Position numbers and translations under genes: made by a program. Shown in pieces: positions 26,567 through 35,614 of a stretch of 64,000 nucleotides of DNA; positions within the stretch are counted from its first letter, which is position 1, and each line of letters begins with the position of its first letter. Below the pieces are notes generated by a model. It searched no databases. It was given only the letters and a program-made list of their open reading frames with translations, and was not told the origin of the DNA. The stretch is from JBCBJZ01 sp038522635 (lineage in GTDB: Bacteria; Pseudomonadota; Alphaproteobacteria; Rhizobiales; Hyphomicrobiaceae). The stretch is taken from positions 1 to 64,000 of the forward strand of contig JBCBJZ010000002.1 of the NCBI GenBank assembly GCA_038522635.1, read 5' to 3'.

Positions 26567-27529
26567 ACTGCCGCCGTTGGACTTGCAGATCGGGCGTTTG
26601 GCCCCGATCGAACCGCAAAACGCTTGACGCGTGCGCAGATCGTCGGCCGGAACACGGCAATCGTCGCGTTTGGTTTGGCAGCGGATCACCTGGCGCGCCA
26701 TGCCCGCCACAAGCTGCGTCATGGAGTGCTGGAAATCACGGTCGTTGCGGACCGCGTTCTGCCGATAATGCTTATAGGTACGCGTTTCCTTGTCGGCGAA
26801 AATCAAACGGCGCAATCGGGTCAATTCGTCGTTATCTTCGAAGATATGGACGATCGGCGCGTCGCTGTAGGGTTCGGCCAGCCGGAACTTGTTGGTGACG
26901 AAAGAGGCGTTGAAGACGGCGGCGCTGACGCAGGGGAACGCATAGGCGACGTGCTGGGCGAGCCCGCCGCCGAGCGAGTGGCCGGCCGTGATGAACGAGA
27001 CCTTGCGGTCACCGGCCGCCTGATAGGCTTTGCGGCGCTCACGCTTATAGATGCGCCGCGCGATATCGTATTGCGTTTCGATCGGCAGCCAGGCGGTCAG
27101 CCACGAGAGGTTCGCGAGCCAGTCCGCGCTGTCGAGCGTCTCGGTTCCCCGGAACACGGCCAGTTGCGTGAGTTGGTCGGCGGTTTGCGCGTGATAAATG
27201 TCGAGCCCGAGCCCGTCGCGGTCCTTGACCGATCGCACCTTTTTCCAGCGCGGCGAATGGGCGGCCAGTGTGAATGTCTTGAAGCGGCCGCGCTGCCCCT
27301 CGCGATACACGTTCAAGGTTGCGATCGCGTAAGGCATGTAGTCGTTCGCAGCAACGCGCCGGTTGTACTCGCCCAGCTTGCGCTTGTAGGTCGGCAGCGC
27401 GGTACGCACGCACTGGCGTTCACTGGCAGGTTTGATTGCGAGATCGGCGCGGGTGATTTGCGGACGTAGCAAGGTGACGGCCACCGCCGCCACGAGCACA
27501 AGGGCAATCGCGCCCAGAACCATTCGCAT
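26564..27529 (-). CDS. Class-3 lipase-like alpha/beta hydrolase, membrane-anchored or secreted
   Basis: A 321-residue protein with an N-terminal hydrophobic segment (MVLGAIALVLVAAVAVTLL), an AVFRGTETLDSADWLANL segment matching the lipase_3 oxyanion region, and the nucleophile elbow ITAGHSLGGGLAQHVAY. A possible catalytic Asp lies in VHIFEDNDELTRL. Six cysteines occur, four of them in the C-terminal 60 residues, suggesting disulfides outside the cytoplasm. ATG 27529 has GGAGG upstream. Substrate is unknown; esterase or lipase activity is inferred. Confidence 0.78.
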   Translation of the reverse strand: MRMVLGAIALVLVAAVAVTLLRPQITRADLAIKPASERQCVRTALPTYKRKLGEYNRRVAANDYMPYAIATLNVYREGQRGRFKTFTLAAHSPRWKKVRSVKDRDGLGLDIYHAQTADQLTQLAVFRGTETLDSADWLANLSWLTAWLPIETQYDIARRIYKRERRKAYQAAGDRKVSFITAGHSLGGGLAQHVAYAFPCVSAAVFNASFVTNKFRLAEPYSDAPIVHIFEDNDELTRLRRLIFADKETRTYKHYRQNAVRNDRDFQHSMTQLVAGMARQVIRCQTKRDDCRVPADDLRTRQAFCGSIGAKRPICKSNGGS

Positions 27530-27690
27530 GTGAGGCCTCCACACAGCTTTGGCGCGGCACGCAGGAGCGAAACTCAAGCGCTCCACCGCGGCATCGGGAA
27601 AGCCGATGCGGGCCCAGTCATGCGGCCCTGGCGTGGCAGCGTCATGTCAGACCGCAAGCGATGACGGGGCTGTTGGTAAGCTTGCTCGCC

Positions 27691-27764
27691 AAAAAATGCA
27701 CCCGCCCTTCGCGCAGGCCCCAAGGGATGATCCCTTGAAGCTGGAAGGACGGGCGCGCTTTTTT
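27691..27764 (-). terminator. Bidirectional terminator-like hairpin after the fasciclin gene
   Basis: A six-base A-run at 27691 and a six-base T-run at 27759 flank a long imperfect stem (CCCGCCCTTC with GAAGGACGGG) that encloses AAGGGA-TGA-TCCCTT. On the minus strand the fasciclin transcript runs into this stem and then a T-run. The rest of the gap to the lipase-like gene shows nothing I can name. Confidence 0.75.
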
Positions 27765-27836
27765 AACGTCGCATGTCATAAGCGGATGGCTAGCTTTGCG
27801 CTAACCAACCTTATCTATCTGCGACGATCCTAGACT

Positions 27837-28337
27837 TTACCAGGAACCGCGGTACTGCTTGGGCACCAACGGGGTGTCGATCACGTGGATGATCCCGTTA
27901 TCGGCGACGATGTCGGTCTGGGTCACTTTCGAACCGTTGACCATCACAGCCTTCATGGCGTCGACGGTAATCTCACCGCCTTCGACGGTCTTAGCTTTGA
28001 CCTTTTTGCCAGCGACGTCCGCGGCCATCACTTTACCCGGCACCACGTGCAGTTTCAGCAGCGCGACAAGGTGCTTTTTCTTCGCCGGGTTCAGGAACAG
28101 GGCGAGCTCTTTTTCAGGCCATTTCTTAAAGGCAGCGTCGGTCGGCGCGAACACCGTGAACGGGCCTTTGCCCTTCAGCGTGTCAACGAGGCCAGCCGCT
28201 TTGATCATCTTAACCAAGGTGGTGAAATTGCCGTTCTTCGCAGCGGTGTCGACGATGTCAGCAGCCTGTGCGGACATGCTCGACGCTGCAAGGGCGACGG
28301 CGGTGGCAAGGCCGAGAACGGTTTTCTTGAAGGTCAT
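27837..28337 (-). CDS. Secreted fasciclin (FAS1) domain protein
   Basis: The 166-residue protein has a signal peptide (LGLATAVALAASSMSAQA) and one FAS1 domain with its two conserved boxes: KGPFTVFAPTDAAFKKWP and the C-terminal IIHVIDTPLVPKQ (H2-type motif); LLKLHVVPGKV lies between. FAS1 domains mediate adhesion outside the cell. ATG 28337 has GGAG upstream. It stands alone, followed by a strong terminator. Confidence 0.93.
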   Translation of the reverse strand: MTFKKTVLGLATAVALAASSMSAQAADIVDTAAKNGNFTTLVKMIKAAGLVDTLKGKGPFTVFAPTDAAFKKWPEKELALFLNPAKKKHLVALLKLHVVPGKVMAADVAGKKVKAKTVEGGEITVDAMKAVMVNGSKVTQTDIVADNGIIHVIDTPLVPKQYRGSW

Positions 28338-28507
28338 GTGGTCTCCATAAGCTATCGATCGCTCCCACATAACGCGGAAGCCTGGCGGAGCGATGGCGCA
28401 TCCCTTCGCGATGTTGAAATCACCGCTGCTCACGTTCACGACATAAGCGTGTGATCGCGGCGGCGCGTGGTTGTATGCGTTCGCGCGATCAGCCCCTGAT
28501 CAAGGTG

Positions 28508-30454
28508 CTAACGGGTCTGTGATCGCGCGCGAGTCGTCGCAGGGGCGAACGGACCGAGCAGCCCTATTTGCGAAGCCCGTTGCCATGGGTCATCGCTGGG
28601 CGCCTCGATGCCACGCGCTGCGACATCCTCGCCGAACGGGTGGGCGATGGTGGTCAGCAAGTAAGGGCGCCCCGCGGCATCTGCCCACCATGAGAGCGGG
28701 CCAAAGTTCGCGCCCGAAGGCAGGGTCATGACGCGCACAAGTTCGCCCGTACCAAGGTTGAACGCCCACAGGGCATCGACCTCATGGCCGTCGATGCCGC
28801 CTTCGCCGATCATCACAACGTTGCTTTCAGCGCGCGCGGCGAGCGCCACGGGCGCCGCGATCTGGTCTTGCGCACAGCGGTTGCGTTTGCCGCCAAGCGG
28901 CGCGCTGGCTTTCCCGGTGATCAGAACCCGGACGCGCTTGGCGACATAGGATGAGCCGATCGCCGGGTCCGCGGCCACATCGAGGGCGAGCAGGCCGCCG
29001 CACGCGTTGGCTTGTTGGTCCGCTGTGAACTGTGCCGGCAACACTTTGGCGGCCATCAGGAGTTGCGATGTTCGCGCCACGAACGCCAAAGCGCCGCTTG
29101 AGCCGAAAGCCCGCGGGGCGCGCGAAAGACGCGCAGCGAACGAGGGGGCCAGCCGGGCTGCGATCGTCGCCGTCTTCGGGTTCCGTAGCGCAAAGCAGGG
29201 CGCTTGTGCCCGGGTCCCGCTCAAGGCTTGTAAGCGCGCCAGCATGGCAGCGGGCGCCCGCAACATGTCCGCTGGACAAGGCGCATTCGGCGCAACGTCT
29301 TCAACCTGGAAAAGCTGGGTTTGCGCGCGTGTGCTGCGCAGCGCTGCGGCAACCGCGCGATCGTCCGTCCGTCCCAGCGGCCGCCAAAGGAGCGGCTGCG
29401 CGAGGCTTGTGCCCGTGGTCGCTTTTGCGCCGCGGGTGGCGGCGTACAAGTGGCCGCTGCTCAGATCGCCCGCGCGGTCGGCAAGGAACATGAACAGGTC
29501 GCGCTGGCCCGTCATCTTGGAGACGTAAACGGTGCGCCGATCGGGCATCACCACCATGTGCGCCGGCCCATGGCGGCCAAGTGCCAACCGGCGCGTGATC
29601 GTGGCGGTTTTGAACCGTCGCACGGCCAGCTCATAGGGGAAGGCGGCAGCCGAGGCCACGGCGCTCGCGCGGCGCGCTGCTGCAACCCGGGTGGCGCCGA
29701 GGAAGCTATCCCACGGCGTGCGCGTGCCGCCTTGAGCAAAGCGCGCGGCGCCGAGAGGTTTGCGGGAAAGCACACGCGTGCGGCTGGCGGCCAACGGCCC
29801 TGCGAAACGCGCGTTGATCGGTCTTCGGACCACTTGGGTCAAATGCAGCGCGTCGGACAGGGGGGCGGCGAAGGGCGAGACGATGTAGAGCGCACCGGGC
29901 TTGTCGGGGGCACCCTTGAACGGGCGCTCCAGGAGGGCGGTCGCAGCCGGCACCGCGATGGTAGGATCGAGGGTGAAGCGGTTGCGTTTGAGGGCGGTGA
30001 GGCTCGCGCGGTTCGCCCTATCGCGACCACCTGCGCGAACGGGCCGTGCGGGGATTCGTTGAGGGGAGGCGTCGGCGCGCAGCCGAGCGAGGTAAGCGCC
30101 GCTGAGCAGGATCGGGCGGTAGCCAAAGGCGGGCGTGCCCACCGGTGCGCCGTAAACGGGACGTGTCACGCGTATCTGTGATTGTTCCGCCTTGGTGATC
30201 GGAAGCGGCAGCGTCGCAAGCTTTGCGCTTTCGCCGTAGGCGGCTGATGTGATCGCGCAGCCTAGAAGCGACAGCGCTGAGGCTCGCACCGCGCGGAAGG
30301 CCGCCGTTCGTGCGCGGCTTTCACAACGGGCCCGCGGAGGGAAGGCAAACCATGAGGGCGCACACGCTGGCAAGCCAACAAAATCGCGGGCGATCCCGGT
30401 AGGGCCAAGCGGTGAGGGCGATCGGGCGCGTCCCATCTGATGGTCTTCATTCAC
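28508..30454 (-). CDS. Divergent PhoX/DUF839-like secreted protein
   Basis: A 648-residue Arg/Ala-rich protein. The middle part (HGPAHMVVMPDRRTVYVSKM, then LFMFLADRAGDLSSGHLYAAT) resembles the PhoX/DUF839 beta-propeller pattern in which an EGxxxxxDG-VYxTED unit is followed by a gDLsaGtLyaa unit. The C-terminal IDGHEVDALWAFNLGTGELVR and GANFGPLSWWADAAGRPYLL resemble propeller blades with GPL and D residues. It has no conventional short signal peptide; a hydrophobic SALSLLGCAITSAAYG near residue 65 suggests that the true start may be further in. Key PhoX acidic metal ligands look eroded, so phosphatase activity is doubtful. Confidence 0.5.
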   Translation of the reverse strand: MNEDHQMGRARSPSPLGPTGIARDFVGLPACAPSWFAFPPRARCESRARTAAFRAVRASALSLLGCAITSAAYGESAKLATLPLPITKAEQSQIRVTRPVYGAPVGTPAFGYRPILLSGAYLARLRADASPQRIPARPVRAGGRDRANRASLTALKRNRFTLDPTIAVPAATALLERPFKGAPDKPGALYIVSPFAAPLSDALHLTQVVRRPINARFAGPLAASRTRVLSRKPLGAARFAQGGTRTPWDSFLGATRVAAARRASAVASAAAFPYELAVRRFKTATITRRLALGRHGPAHMVVMPDRRTVYVSKMTGQRDLFMFLADRAGDLSSGHLYAATRGAKATTGTSLAQPLLWRPLGRTDDRAVAAALRSTRAQTQLFQVEDVAPNAPCPADMLRAPAAMLARLQALSGTRAQAPCFALRNPKTATIAARLAPSFAARLSRAPRAFGSSGALAFVARTSQLLMAAKVLPAQFTADQQANACGGLLALDVAADPAIGSSYVAKRVRVLITGKASAPLGGKRNRCAQDQIAAPVALAARAESNVVMIGEGGIDGHEVDALWAFNLGTGELVRVMTLPSGANFGPLSWWADAAGRPYLLTTIAHPFGEDVAARGIEAPSDDPWQRASQIGLLGPFAPATTRARSQTR

Positions 30455-30679
30455 TGTGTTCTACTTAATCGCGCACCACCCCGCTGGCGCTTTGCAGGCA
30501 ACCACGCTTGAAGCCACTACGCACGCGGCACGGTGGTTCAACCAGAAACGCGCCAACGTTAGCGCAGCATCTTGCGCCAATCGTTAACGCGTTGTTGAGC
30601 AAGATTTGTGACGTTGAAGGCTTCGCCGGTTGCGCCCGTCGATGCGCAACGCCTGCACGCTTCAGGATGGGACGCTGCC

Positions 30680-30994
30680 ATGTTCCGCTCGCTCGCCTTT
30701 TTGATGCTGGTTGCCAGTGCAGCCCTGGCCGGCGCCGTGTTCGTGATGGCGCCCGGGCATCCGCCTGAAGGCTACAGCAGCTACATGCGCGCGCAGGGCA
30801 GCGACAACCGCCTCGTCCTCTTCTCGATGTTTGCCGCCGGTGGCCTCATCGCTGGGCTGCTGATCGCGTGGCTTGCAAACGTGTCGTGGTTCCACTACCC
30901 GCGGCTGTTTGCGCGTTGGTGCTACCGCCAGCGCGGGCGTTTTTGCTGGGCGATGGCAGGCGCCTTTTTCGCAAGCGTGCTGGTCTTCTATTGA
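30680..30994 (+). CDS. Small membrane protein, function unknown
   Basis: A 104-residue protein with three hydrophobic segments: SLAFLMLVASAALAGAVFVM, FSMFAAGGLIAGLLIAWLA and WAMAGAFFASVLVFY, with a basic stretch (RLFARWCYRQRGR) before the last. ATG 30680 has GGATGGGA upstream; a longer GTG frame begins at 30608. I recognise no family. It is the only plus-strand gene between minus-strand operons and diverges from the PhoX-like gene across about 225 bp. Confidence 0.55.
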   Translation: MFRSLAFLMLVASAALAGAVFVMAPGHPPEGYSSYMRAQGSDNRLVLFSMFAAGGLIAGLLIAWLANVSWFHYPRLFARWCYRQRGRFCWAMAGAFFASVLVFY

Positions 30995-31040
30995 GGCGAC
31001 GCTGATATCAACGCGGCACCGTTAGGCGCGCACGCGCACG

Positions 31041-31073
31041 AAAAAGCCGGGACACAGCGCGTGTGCCCCGGCT
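31041..31073 (-). terminator. Intrinsic terminator of glnA
   Basis: On the minus strand AGCCGGGGCACAC pairs with GTGTCCCGGCT across a short GC loop and is followed by a five-base T-run. It lies about 50 bases after the glnA stop and is the clearest intrinsic terminator in the window. Confidence 0.88.
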
Positions 31074-31123
31074 GATCGTTTCGGTATCTGTCGCGCGTGG
31101 GGCCAAACCCACGTGGAGCGTGA

Positions 31124-32533
31124 TCAGACCGAATAATACATGTCGAACTCGACCGGGTGCGGGGCCTGCTCGAAGCGCTCGACCTCTTCCATCTTCAGCT
31201 CGATGTAGGCGTCGATCATGTCATCGTTCATGACGCCGCCCGCTTTGAGGAAGTCACGGTCGGCAGCCACGCTCTCAAGCGCTTCACGCAGCGAGCCACA
31301 CACGGTCGGGATCTCTGCCAGTTCCGCCGGCGGCAGATCGTAGAGGTTTTTGTCCATCGGATCGCCGGGGTGGATCTTGTTCGTGATCCCGTCGAGACCG
31401 GCCATCAACATCGCGGTGAAGGCAAGGTAAGGGTTGGCGGTCGGGTCGGGGAAGCGGATCTCGAAGCGCTTGGCTCTGGGGCTCGAGACGTGCGGGATGC
31501 GGCAGGATGCGGAGCGGTTGCGCGATGCATAGGCAAGAAGCACGGGCGCTTCATAACCGGGCACCAACCGCTTGTAGGAGTTGGTCGAAGGGTTGGTGAA
31601 GGCGTTCAACGCTTTGGCGTGCTTCAGGACACCGCCGATGTAGAACAGCGCGGTTTCGGACAGATCAGCATACTGGTCGCCAGCGAACACGGGCGTGTCG
31701 TCCTGCCAGATCGATTGGTGGACGTGCATGCCTGAGCCGTTGTCGCCATAAACCGGCTTCGGCATGAACGTGGCCGTTTTGCCGTAGGCGTGGGCGACAT
31801 TGTGGATCGCGTATTTGTAGATCTGCAGGTGATCGCCGGCCGTCACCAGCGGCTGGAACTTGATGCCCAGTTCGTGCTGTGCTGCGGCCACTTCGTGGTG
31901 GTGCTTTTCAACGCTGACGCCCATTTCGGCCATCACCGAGAGCATTTCAGAACGCATATCCTGGCAGCTGTCGATCGGCGGCACGGGGAAGTAGCCACCT
32001 TTCATGCGCGGACGGTGGCCGAGGTTGCCCATCTCGTATTCTTTGCCGGAGCTGACGGGCAGTTCGGTTGAATCGACCGCGAAGCCGGAGTTGTACGGAT
32101 CTGCGGTGAACCGCACATCGTCGAACACGAAGAATTCCGCTTCCGGGCCGAAGAAGGCTTTGTTGCCGACGCCGCTTTGCTCCATGTGGGCGAGCGCCTT
32201 CTTGGCGATGCCGCGCGGGTCACGCTCATAAGCTTCGCCGGTCGACGGCTCGATCACGTCGCAGAAGAGCGCCATCGTGGCCTGCTGGAAGAACGGATCG
32301 ATGTGGGCGCTGTCGGGATCGGCCATCAGCAGCATGTCGGAGGCTTCGATGCTCTTCCAACCGGCAATCGAGGAGCCGTCGAACGCGTAGCCGTCGGTGA
32401 AGGTGTCGTCGTCTACGCAGGACGCATCCGCGGTGACGTGCTGCATTTTCCCGCGTGTATCGGTGAAGCGGAAGTCGACGAATTTCACGTCGTTGTCTTT
32501 GATCTTTTTGATGACTTCACTAGCGTCTGCCAT
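31124..32533 (-). CDS. glnA: Glutamine synthetase, type I
   Basis: It makes glutamine from glutamate, ammonia and ATP. Family motifs are present: DGSSIAGW (N-terminal), the [20 protein letters not shown] segment ([16 protein letters not shown]), the ATP-site stretch [17 protein letters not shown] and the adenylylation-site loop [10 protein letters not shown], whose Tyr is the GlnE target. At 469 residues it has standard bacterial GSI-beta length. GGGGAG precedes the ATG. It is the second gene of glnB-glnA, 161 bases after glnB, a typical alphaproteobacterial arrangement, so it is probably regulated both transcriptionally and by adenylylation. Confidence 0.98.
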   Translation of the reverse strand: MADASEVIKKIKDNDVKFVDFRFTDTRGKMQHVTADASCVDDDTFTDGYAFDGSSIAGWKSIEASDMLLMADPDSAHIDPFFQQATMALFCDVIEPSTGEAYERDPRGIAKKALAHMEQSGVGNKAFFGPEAEFFVFDDVRFTADPYNSGFAVDSTELPVSSGKEYEMGNLGHRPRMKGGYFPVPPIDSCQDMRSEMLSVMAEMGVSVEKHHHEVAAAQHELGIKFQPLVTAGDHLQIYKYAIHNVAHAYGKTATFMPKPVYGDNGSGMHVHQSIWQDDTPVFAGDQYADLSETALFYIGGVLKHAKALNAFTNPSTNSYKRLVPGYEAPVLLAYASRNRSASCRIPHVSSPRAKRFEIRFPDPTANPYLAFTAMLMAGLDGITNKIHPGDPMDKNLYDLPPAELAEIPTVCGSLREALESVAADRDFLKAGGVMNDDMIDAYIELKMEEVERFEQAPHPVEFDMYYSV

Positions 32534-32694
32534 AGGACTCCCCGTTCTTGTGAGTGGCGGTTGGAAAAAGCTGACGGCGACGGCGCAGGCGTCGCCTCAG
32601 GTTGTGGTGCGAGCCCCTGAACTGGCTCAGGCGAGGCTCATAATTAAAGTGTTCAACGCGACGGGCCCGCCCGCGCGGCCGCTTAAGCGCAGCC

Positions 32695-33189
<495 letters not shown>

Positions 33190-33203
33190 CTAGGCGGCTT
33201 TTG

Positions 33204-33220
33204 TGCTCAAAGATGCGGCA
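33204..33220. promoter_or_regulatory. NtrC-like dyad upstream of glnB
   Basis: TGCTCAAAGATGCGGCA has TGC-N11-GCA spacing, and its first eight bases equal those of the dyad at 23100 upstream of urtA. It lies about 100 bp upstream of the sigma-54 element. It also overlaps the leader of the divergent VOC gene. Confidence 0.42.
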
Positions 33221-33242
33221 AAATGATCAGAAAGTAGGCGTT

Positions 33243-33626
33243 ATGGCGACCATCAGCGGTTTCGATCACCTCGTCCTCACCGTGCGCTCGATCGATGCCA
33301 CGGTGCGCTTCTACCAGGCGCTGGGCATGAGCAAAGTGGTGTTCGGCCCGCAGGAGCGCGTGGCGCTCGCCTTCGGTGACCACAAGATCAACCTGCACGA
33401 AGCGGGGCGCGAGTTTGAACCGAAGGCGATTGCGCCCACGCCGGGCTCGGCCGATCTATGCTTCATTGTCGATGATCTCGACGCGATGGCTTCGAAGCTC
33501 GCAGCCGAAGCGGTGCCGCTTTTGGAGGGGCCGGTGACGCGGACCGGCGCGCGAGGGCCGATCCGCTCGCTTTACGTGCGTGATCCCGACGGCAATCTGA
33601 TCGAGCTCAGCGTCTACGAGCCTTAG
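33243..33626 (+). CDS. VOC superfamily (glyoxalase/bleomycin-resistance fold) protein
   Basis: A 127-residue protein made of two beta-alpha-beta-beta-beta modules. The metal-ligand positions FDHLVLTV (His near residue 8), DLCFIVDD and the C-terminal DPDGNLIELSVYE (Glu) are visible, so a divalent metal site is likely. Function within VOC proteins varies (lyase, dioxygenase, binding protein) and cannot be assigned. ATG 33243 begins the conserved fold. It diverges from glnB. Its TAG stop is the start of a part-C repeat. Confidence 0.85.
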   Translation: MATISGFDHLVLTVRSIDATVRFYQALGMSKVVFGPQERVALAFGDHKINLHEAGREFEPKAIAPTPGSADLCFIVDDLDAMASKLAAEAVPLLEGPVTRTGARGPIRSLYVRDPDGNLIELSVYEP

Positions 33627-33727
33627 AGACGGTTCGCTCCAGGTCGAAGCAGAACCGACATCTAAGTTTTTGTTTTGCCGTTCATCTTTCGCCTCAGGCG
33701 GTTCCACCGATGCGGATAAACTCTAAG
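33625..33727 (+). repeat. Intergenic repeat part C, copy 2
   Basis: It begins within the TAG stop of the VOC gene and reads ACGGTTCGCT, AGAACCGACATCTAAG, TTTTGTTTTGCCGTTCATC and CGCCTCAGGCGGTTCCACC, following the copies at 61872 and 63115. It forms two hairpins. It ends in CTCTAAGG, similar to the CTCTAG end of other copies. Confidence 0.82.
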
Positions 33728-33809
33728 GGCCAGGCAGGCAACGACCGATGGCCGACGGGCAATCCGTTCTTGGCGCTTGGTGACAGGCGATAAGCGAGGT
33801 GCGACGGCG

Positions 33810-34493
33810 TCACCACGTGCGGCGCGGGCCATCGTCAATATGGATGTGACCGGAGCGCCGGTACACCTTGTAGCCGCCCACTTCGGGGCGCGAGAGCAGA
33901 TAGCGCAGCACCTTGTAGCGGTGGGCGCGTACCAGGAAGTCGACCGCCCGGCACTTCAGGTGAAACGACCGCGGTCGCCCACCCACGCGCTTGTTGCGCG
34001 CCCAGGACCGATGGGTTGAGTTGACGCGAACGGAGCCAAATTTCAGCGCCACGCCAATCAGCACGTTCTTGAGGCCTTTCGGCAGGCATCGGGAGGGAGC
34101 GTGAGGCGCAAAGTGGATCTTGGCGAGCGCTTTTTTGCGCTGCTTGGCCGAGAATTTGAGCGGCGGCACCATGGCCGTCATGACCCGGCGGCGCTTGACG
34201 CCGAAGTTGGGTTTGCTGAAATCGCGCGTGGCGCGGTTGTGGCGCAGGTGACGGGTTCGCGTGGTGAAGCCCGGCCGGTGCGTACGCGCGCGGCGCACCC
34301 GTTTGGGCGGCTTCGTCTTGTTCATGTGGCGGAAGTAGTAAGCATTCGGGTCATCGCTCGCCGTCGTCGGCACCGCTGGCACCGCAATGGCAGACAATCC
34401 CAACGCCGCACACCCGATCAGGGCGATGCCACGCTTCGCACCGCTCCACGCCGCCTTACGCTCGTCGCAGCCCTTCGGCTCAACCACGCTCAT
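33810..34493 (-). CDS. M15/DUF882-like peptidoglycan peptidase, copy 1
   Basis: The 227-residue protein has an N-terminal hydrophobic export segment (GIALIGCAALGLSAIAV), a basic middle region and a C-terminal M15-type zinc site: STHRSWARNKRVGG, then SFHLKCRAVDF (His and Asp ligands) and GHIHIDDGPRRTW (His ligand). M15 enzymes cut D-Ala peptides in the cell wall; DUF882 members are envelope proteins. ATG 34493 has GGAGACGAGG upstream; the frame up to 34727 crosses a repeat fragment and is rejected. It is a tandem paralogue of the next gene. Confidence 0.78.
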   Translation of the reverse strand: MSVVEPKGCDERKAAWSGAKRGIALIGCAALGLSAIAVPAVPTTASDDPNAYYFRHMNKTKPPKRVRRARTHRPGFTTRTRHLRHNRATRDFSKPNFGVKRRRVMTAMVPPLKFSAKQRKKALAKIHFAPHAPSRCLPKGLKNVLIGVALKFGSVRVNSTHRSWARNKRVGGRPRSFHLKCRAVDFLVRAHRYKVLRYLLSRPEVGGYKVYRRSGHIHIDDGPRRTW

Positions 34494-34674
34494 CACCTCG
34501 TCTCCATCAACGCCACAGACTGGCACCTGAAACGCGATGCATTGGCGCGAGGTACTGAACGCGGCAGCGCCACCACACGCATCGTTGGAACTTTGATGAA
34601 GGGGACTATCGGGGAAGGGGCTTAAAGGCCGGTTAATCGATGGATCGGTTCGGAACAGGTCTGCGCGGCCGCGA

Positions 34675-34720
34675 AAGTCGGTTCGCTTCGAGCTGAAACG
34701 GTGCCGACATCTGAACTTTA
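34675..34720 (+). repeat. Intergenic repeat part C, fragment
   Basis: AGTCGGTTCGCTTCGAGCTG and GCCGACATCTGAAC match the left hairpin of part C; the right hairpin is missing. It lies between the two M15-like paralogues and touches the stop of the upstream one. Confidence 0.7.
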
Positions 34721-35485
34721 GCGCCACACGAGTCGGCGTGGGCCATCGTCGATGTGGAAATGACCTTTGCGACGATAATATTTAAACCAGCCCAGTTTGG
34801 GTCGCGTCCGTAGATAACGCAACGCCCGGCGCCGATCGCCGTAAAGGACGAAATCGATCGCGCGGCATTGCAAGTGCAGGGAACCGCCCACGCCGCCAAC
34901 GCGCTTATTGCGTTCGGCGGAGCGATGCGTGGAAGTGACAATGATTGTGCCGAAGCGCTGCGCCACATCGAACAGCACCCAGCGTAGGACATCGGGCAAG
35001 CACGCTTCAGGCGTGAAGCTTTGCCAAGTGACGCGCGCGCGCCCGGGATGGTTCGTGAGGTCGTAGCGCACGATGCGGCGCACGGGGAGCAGGCGCGCGC
35101 TGGCCCGCAGCAGGTGGGCGAAACGCAGCTCGGTGTTGAGGGGATCAAGGTGCGGGCTGCCGGTTGGACGTTTTGCGGCTGGCGGCTTGCTGATCACCGG
35201 CTGGGCGGCGGGCGGCCTTGCAGGTGCGGACCTTGGGGGCTCCAAGCGGGTGGGCTTGGTGGGACGAGGGGTTGGGCGCTGAACTGGCGGCGCAGCAGGC
35301 GCAAGTGCCGGTGCACCCGCTGGTGTGGTTGGTAACGCCACCGGCAAGGCCCGCGCGGGCGGCTCTGGCGGTGGACGAGACGCCAAGCGCGGCTCGGGTG
35401 GGATCAGTTCCGGCACCAGCGCATGAGCGGGCGTGATAAGCGTACCCGCGAGCGCAACCGCTAAAACCACCAACCCCGTACGCAT
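34718..35485 (-). CDS. M15/DUF882-like peptidoglycan peptidase, copy 2
   Basis: The 255-residue protein has a signal peptide (LVVLAVALAGTLITPAHA), a Pro/Ala-rich linker of about 90 residues and an M15-type domain: STHRSAERNKRVGG, SLHLQCRAIDF and GHFHIDDGPRRLVW, nearly matching copy 1. The zinc-ligand pattern is intact, so both copies may be active. ATG 35485 starts the signal peptide; six more residues to 35503 are possible. The linker could span to the peptidoglycan or hold the domain at the outer membrane. Confidence 0.78.
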   Translation of the reverse strand: MRTGLVVLAVALAGTLITPAHALVPELIPPEPRLASRPPPEPPARALPVALPTTPAGAPALAPAAPPVQRPTPRPTKPTRLEPPRSAPARPPAAQPVISKPPAAKRPTGSPHLDPLNTELRFAHLLRASARLLPVRRIVRYDLTNHPGRARVTWQSFTPEACLPDVLRWVLFDVAQRFGTIIVTSTHRSAERNKRVGGVGGSLHLQCRAIDFVLYGDRRRALRYLRTRPKLGWFKYYRRKGHFHIDDGPRRLVWR

Positions 35486-35614
35486 ACCACTATCCGCTAT
35501 CAACCCCTGCGAAAGGGCTGCGCGAAAAGCGGCCGGTCTTCAAGCGGAAGCGATGATTACGATTAATGTACGCGTAATAGGCGTATTATTCATAACATTG
35601 CGGTTCAGAACACC

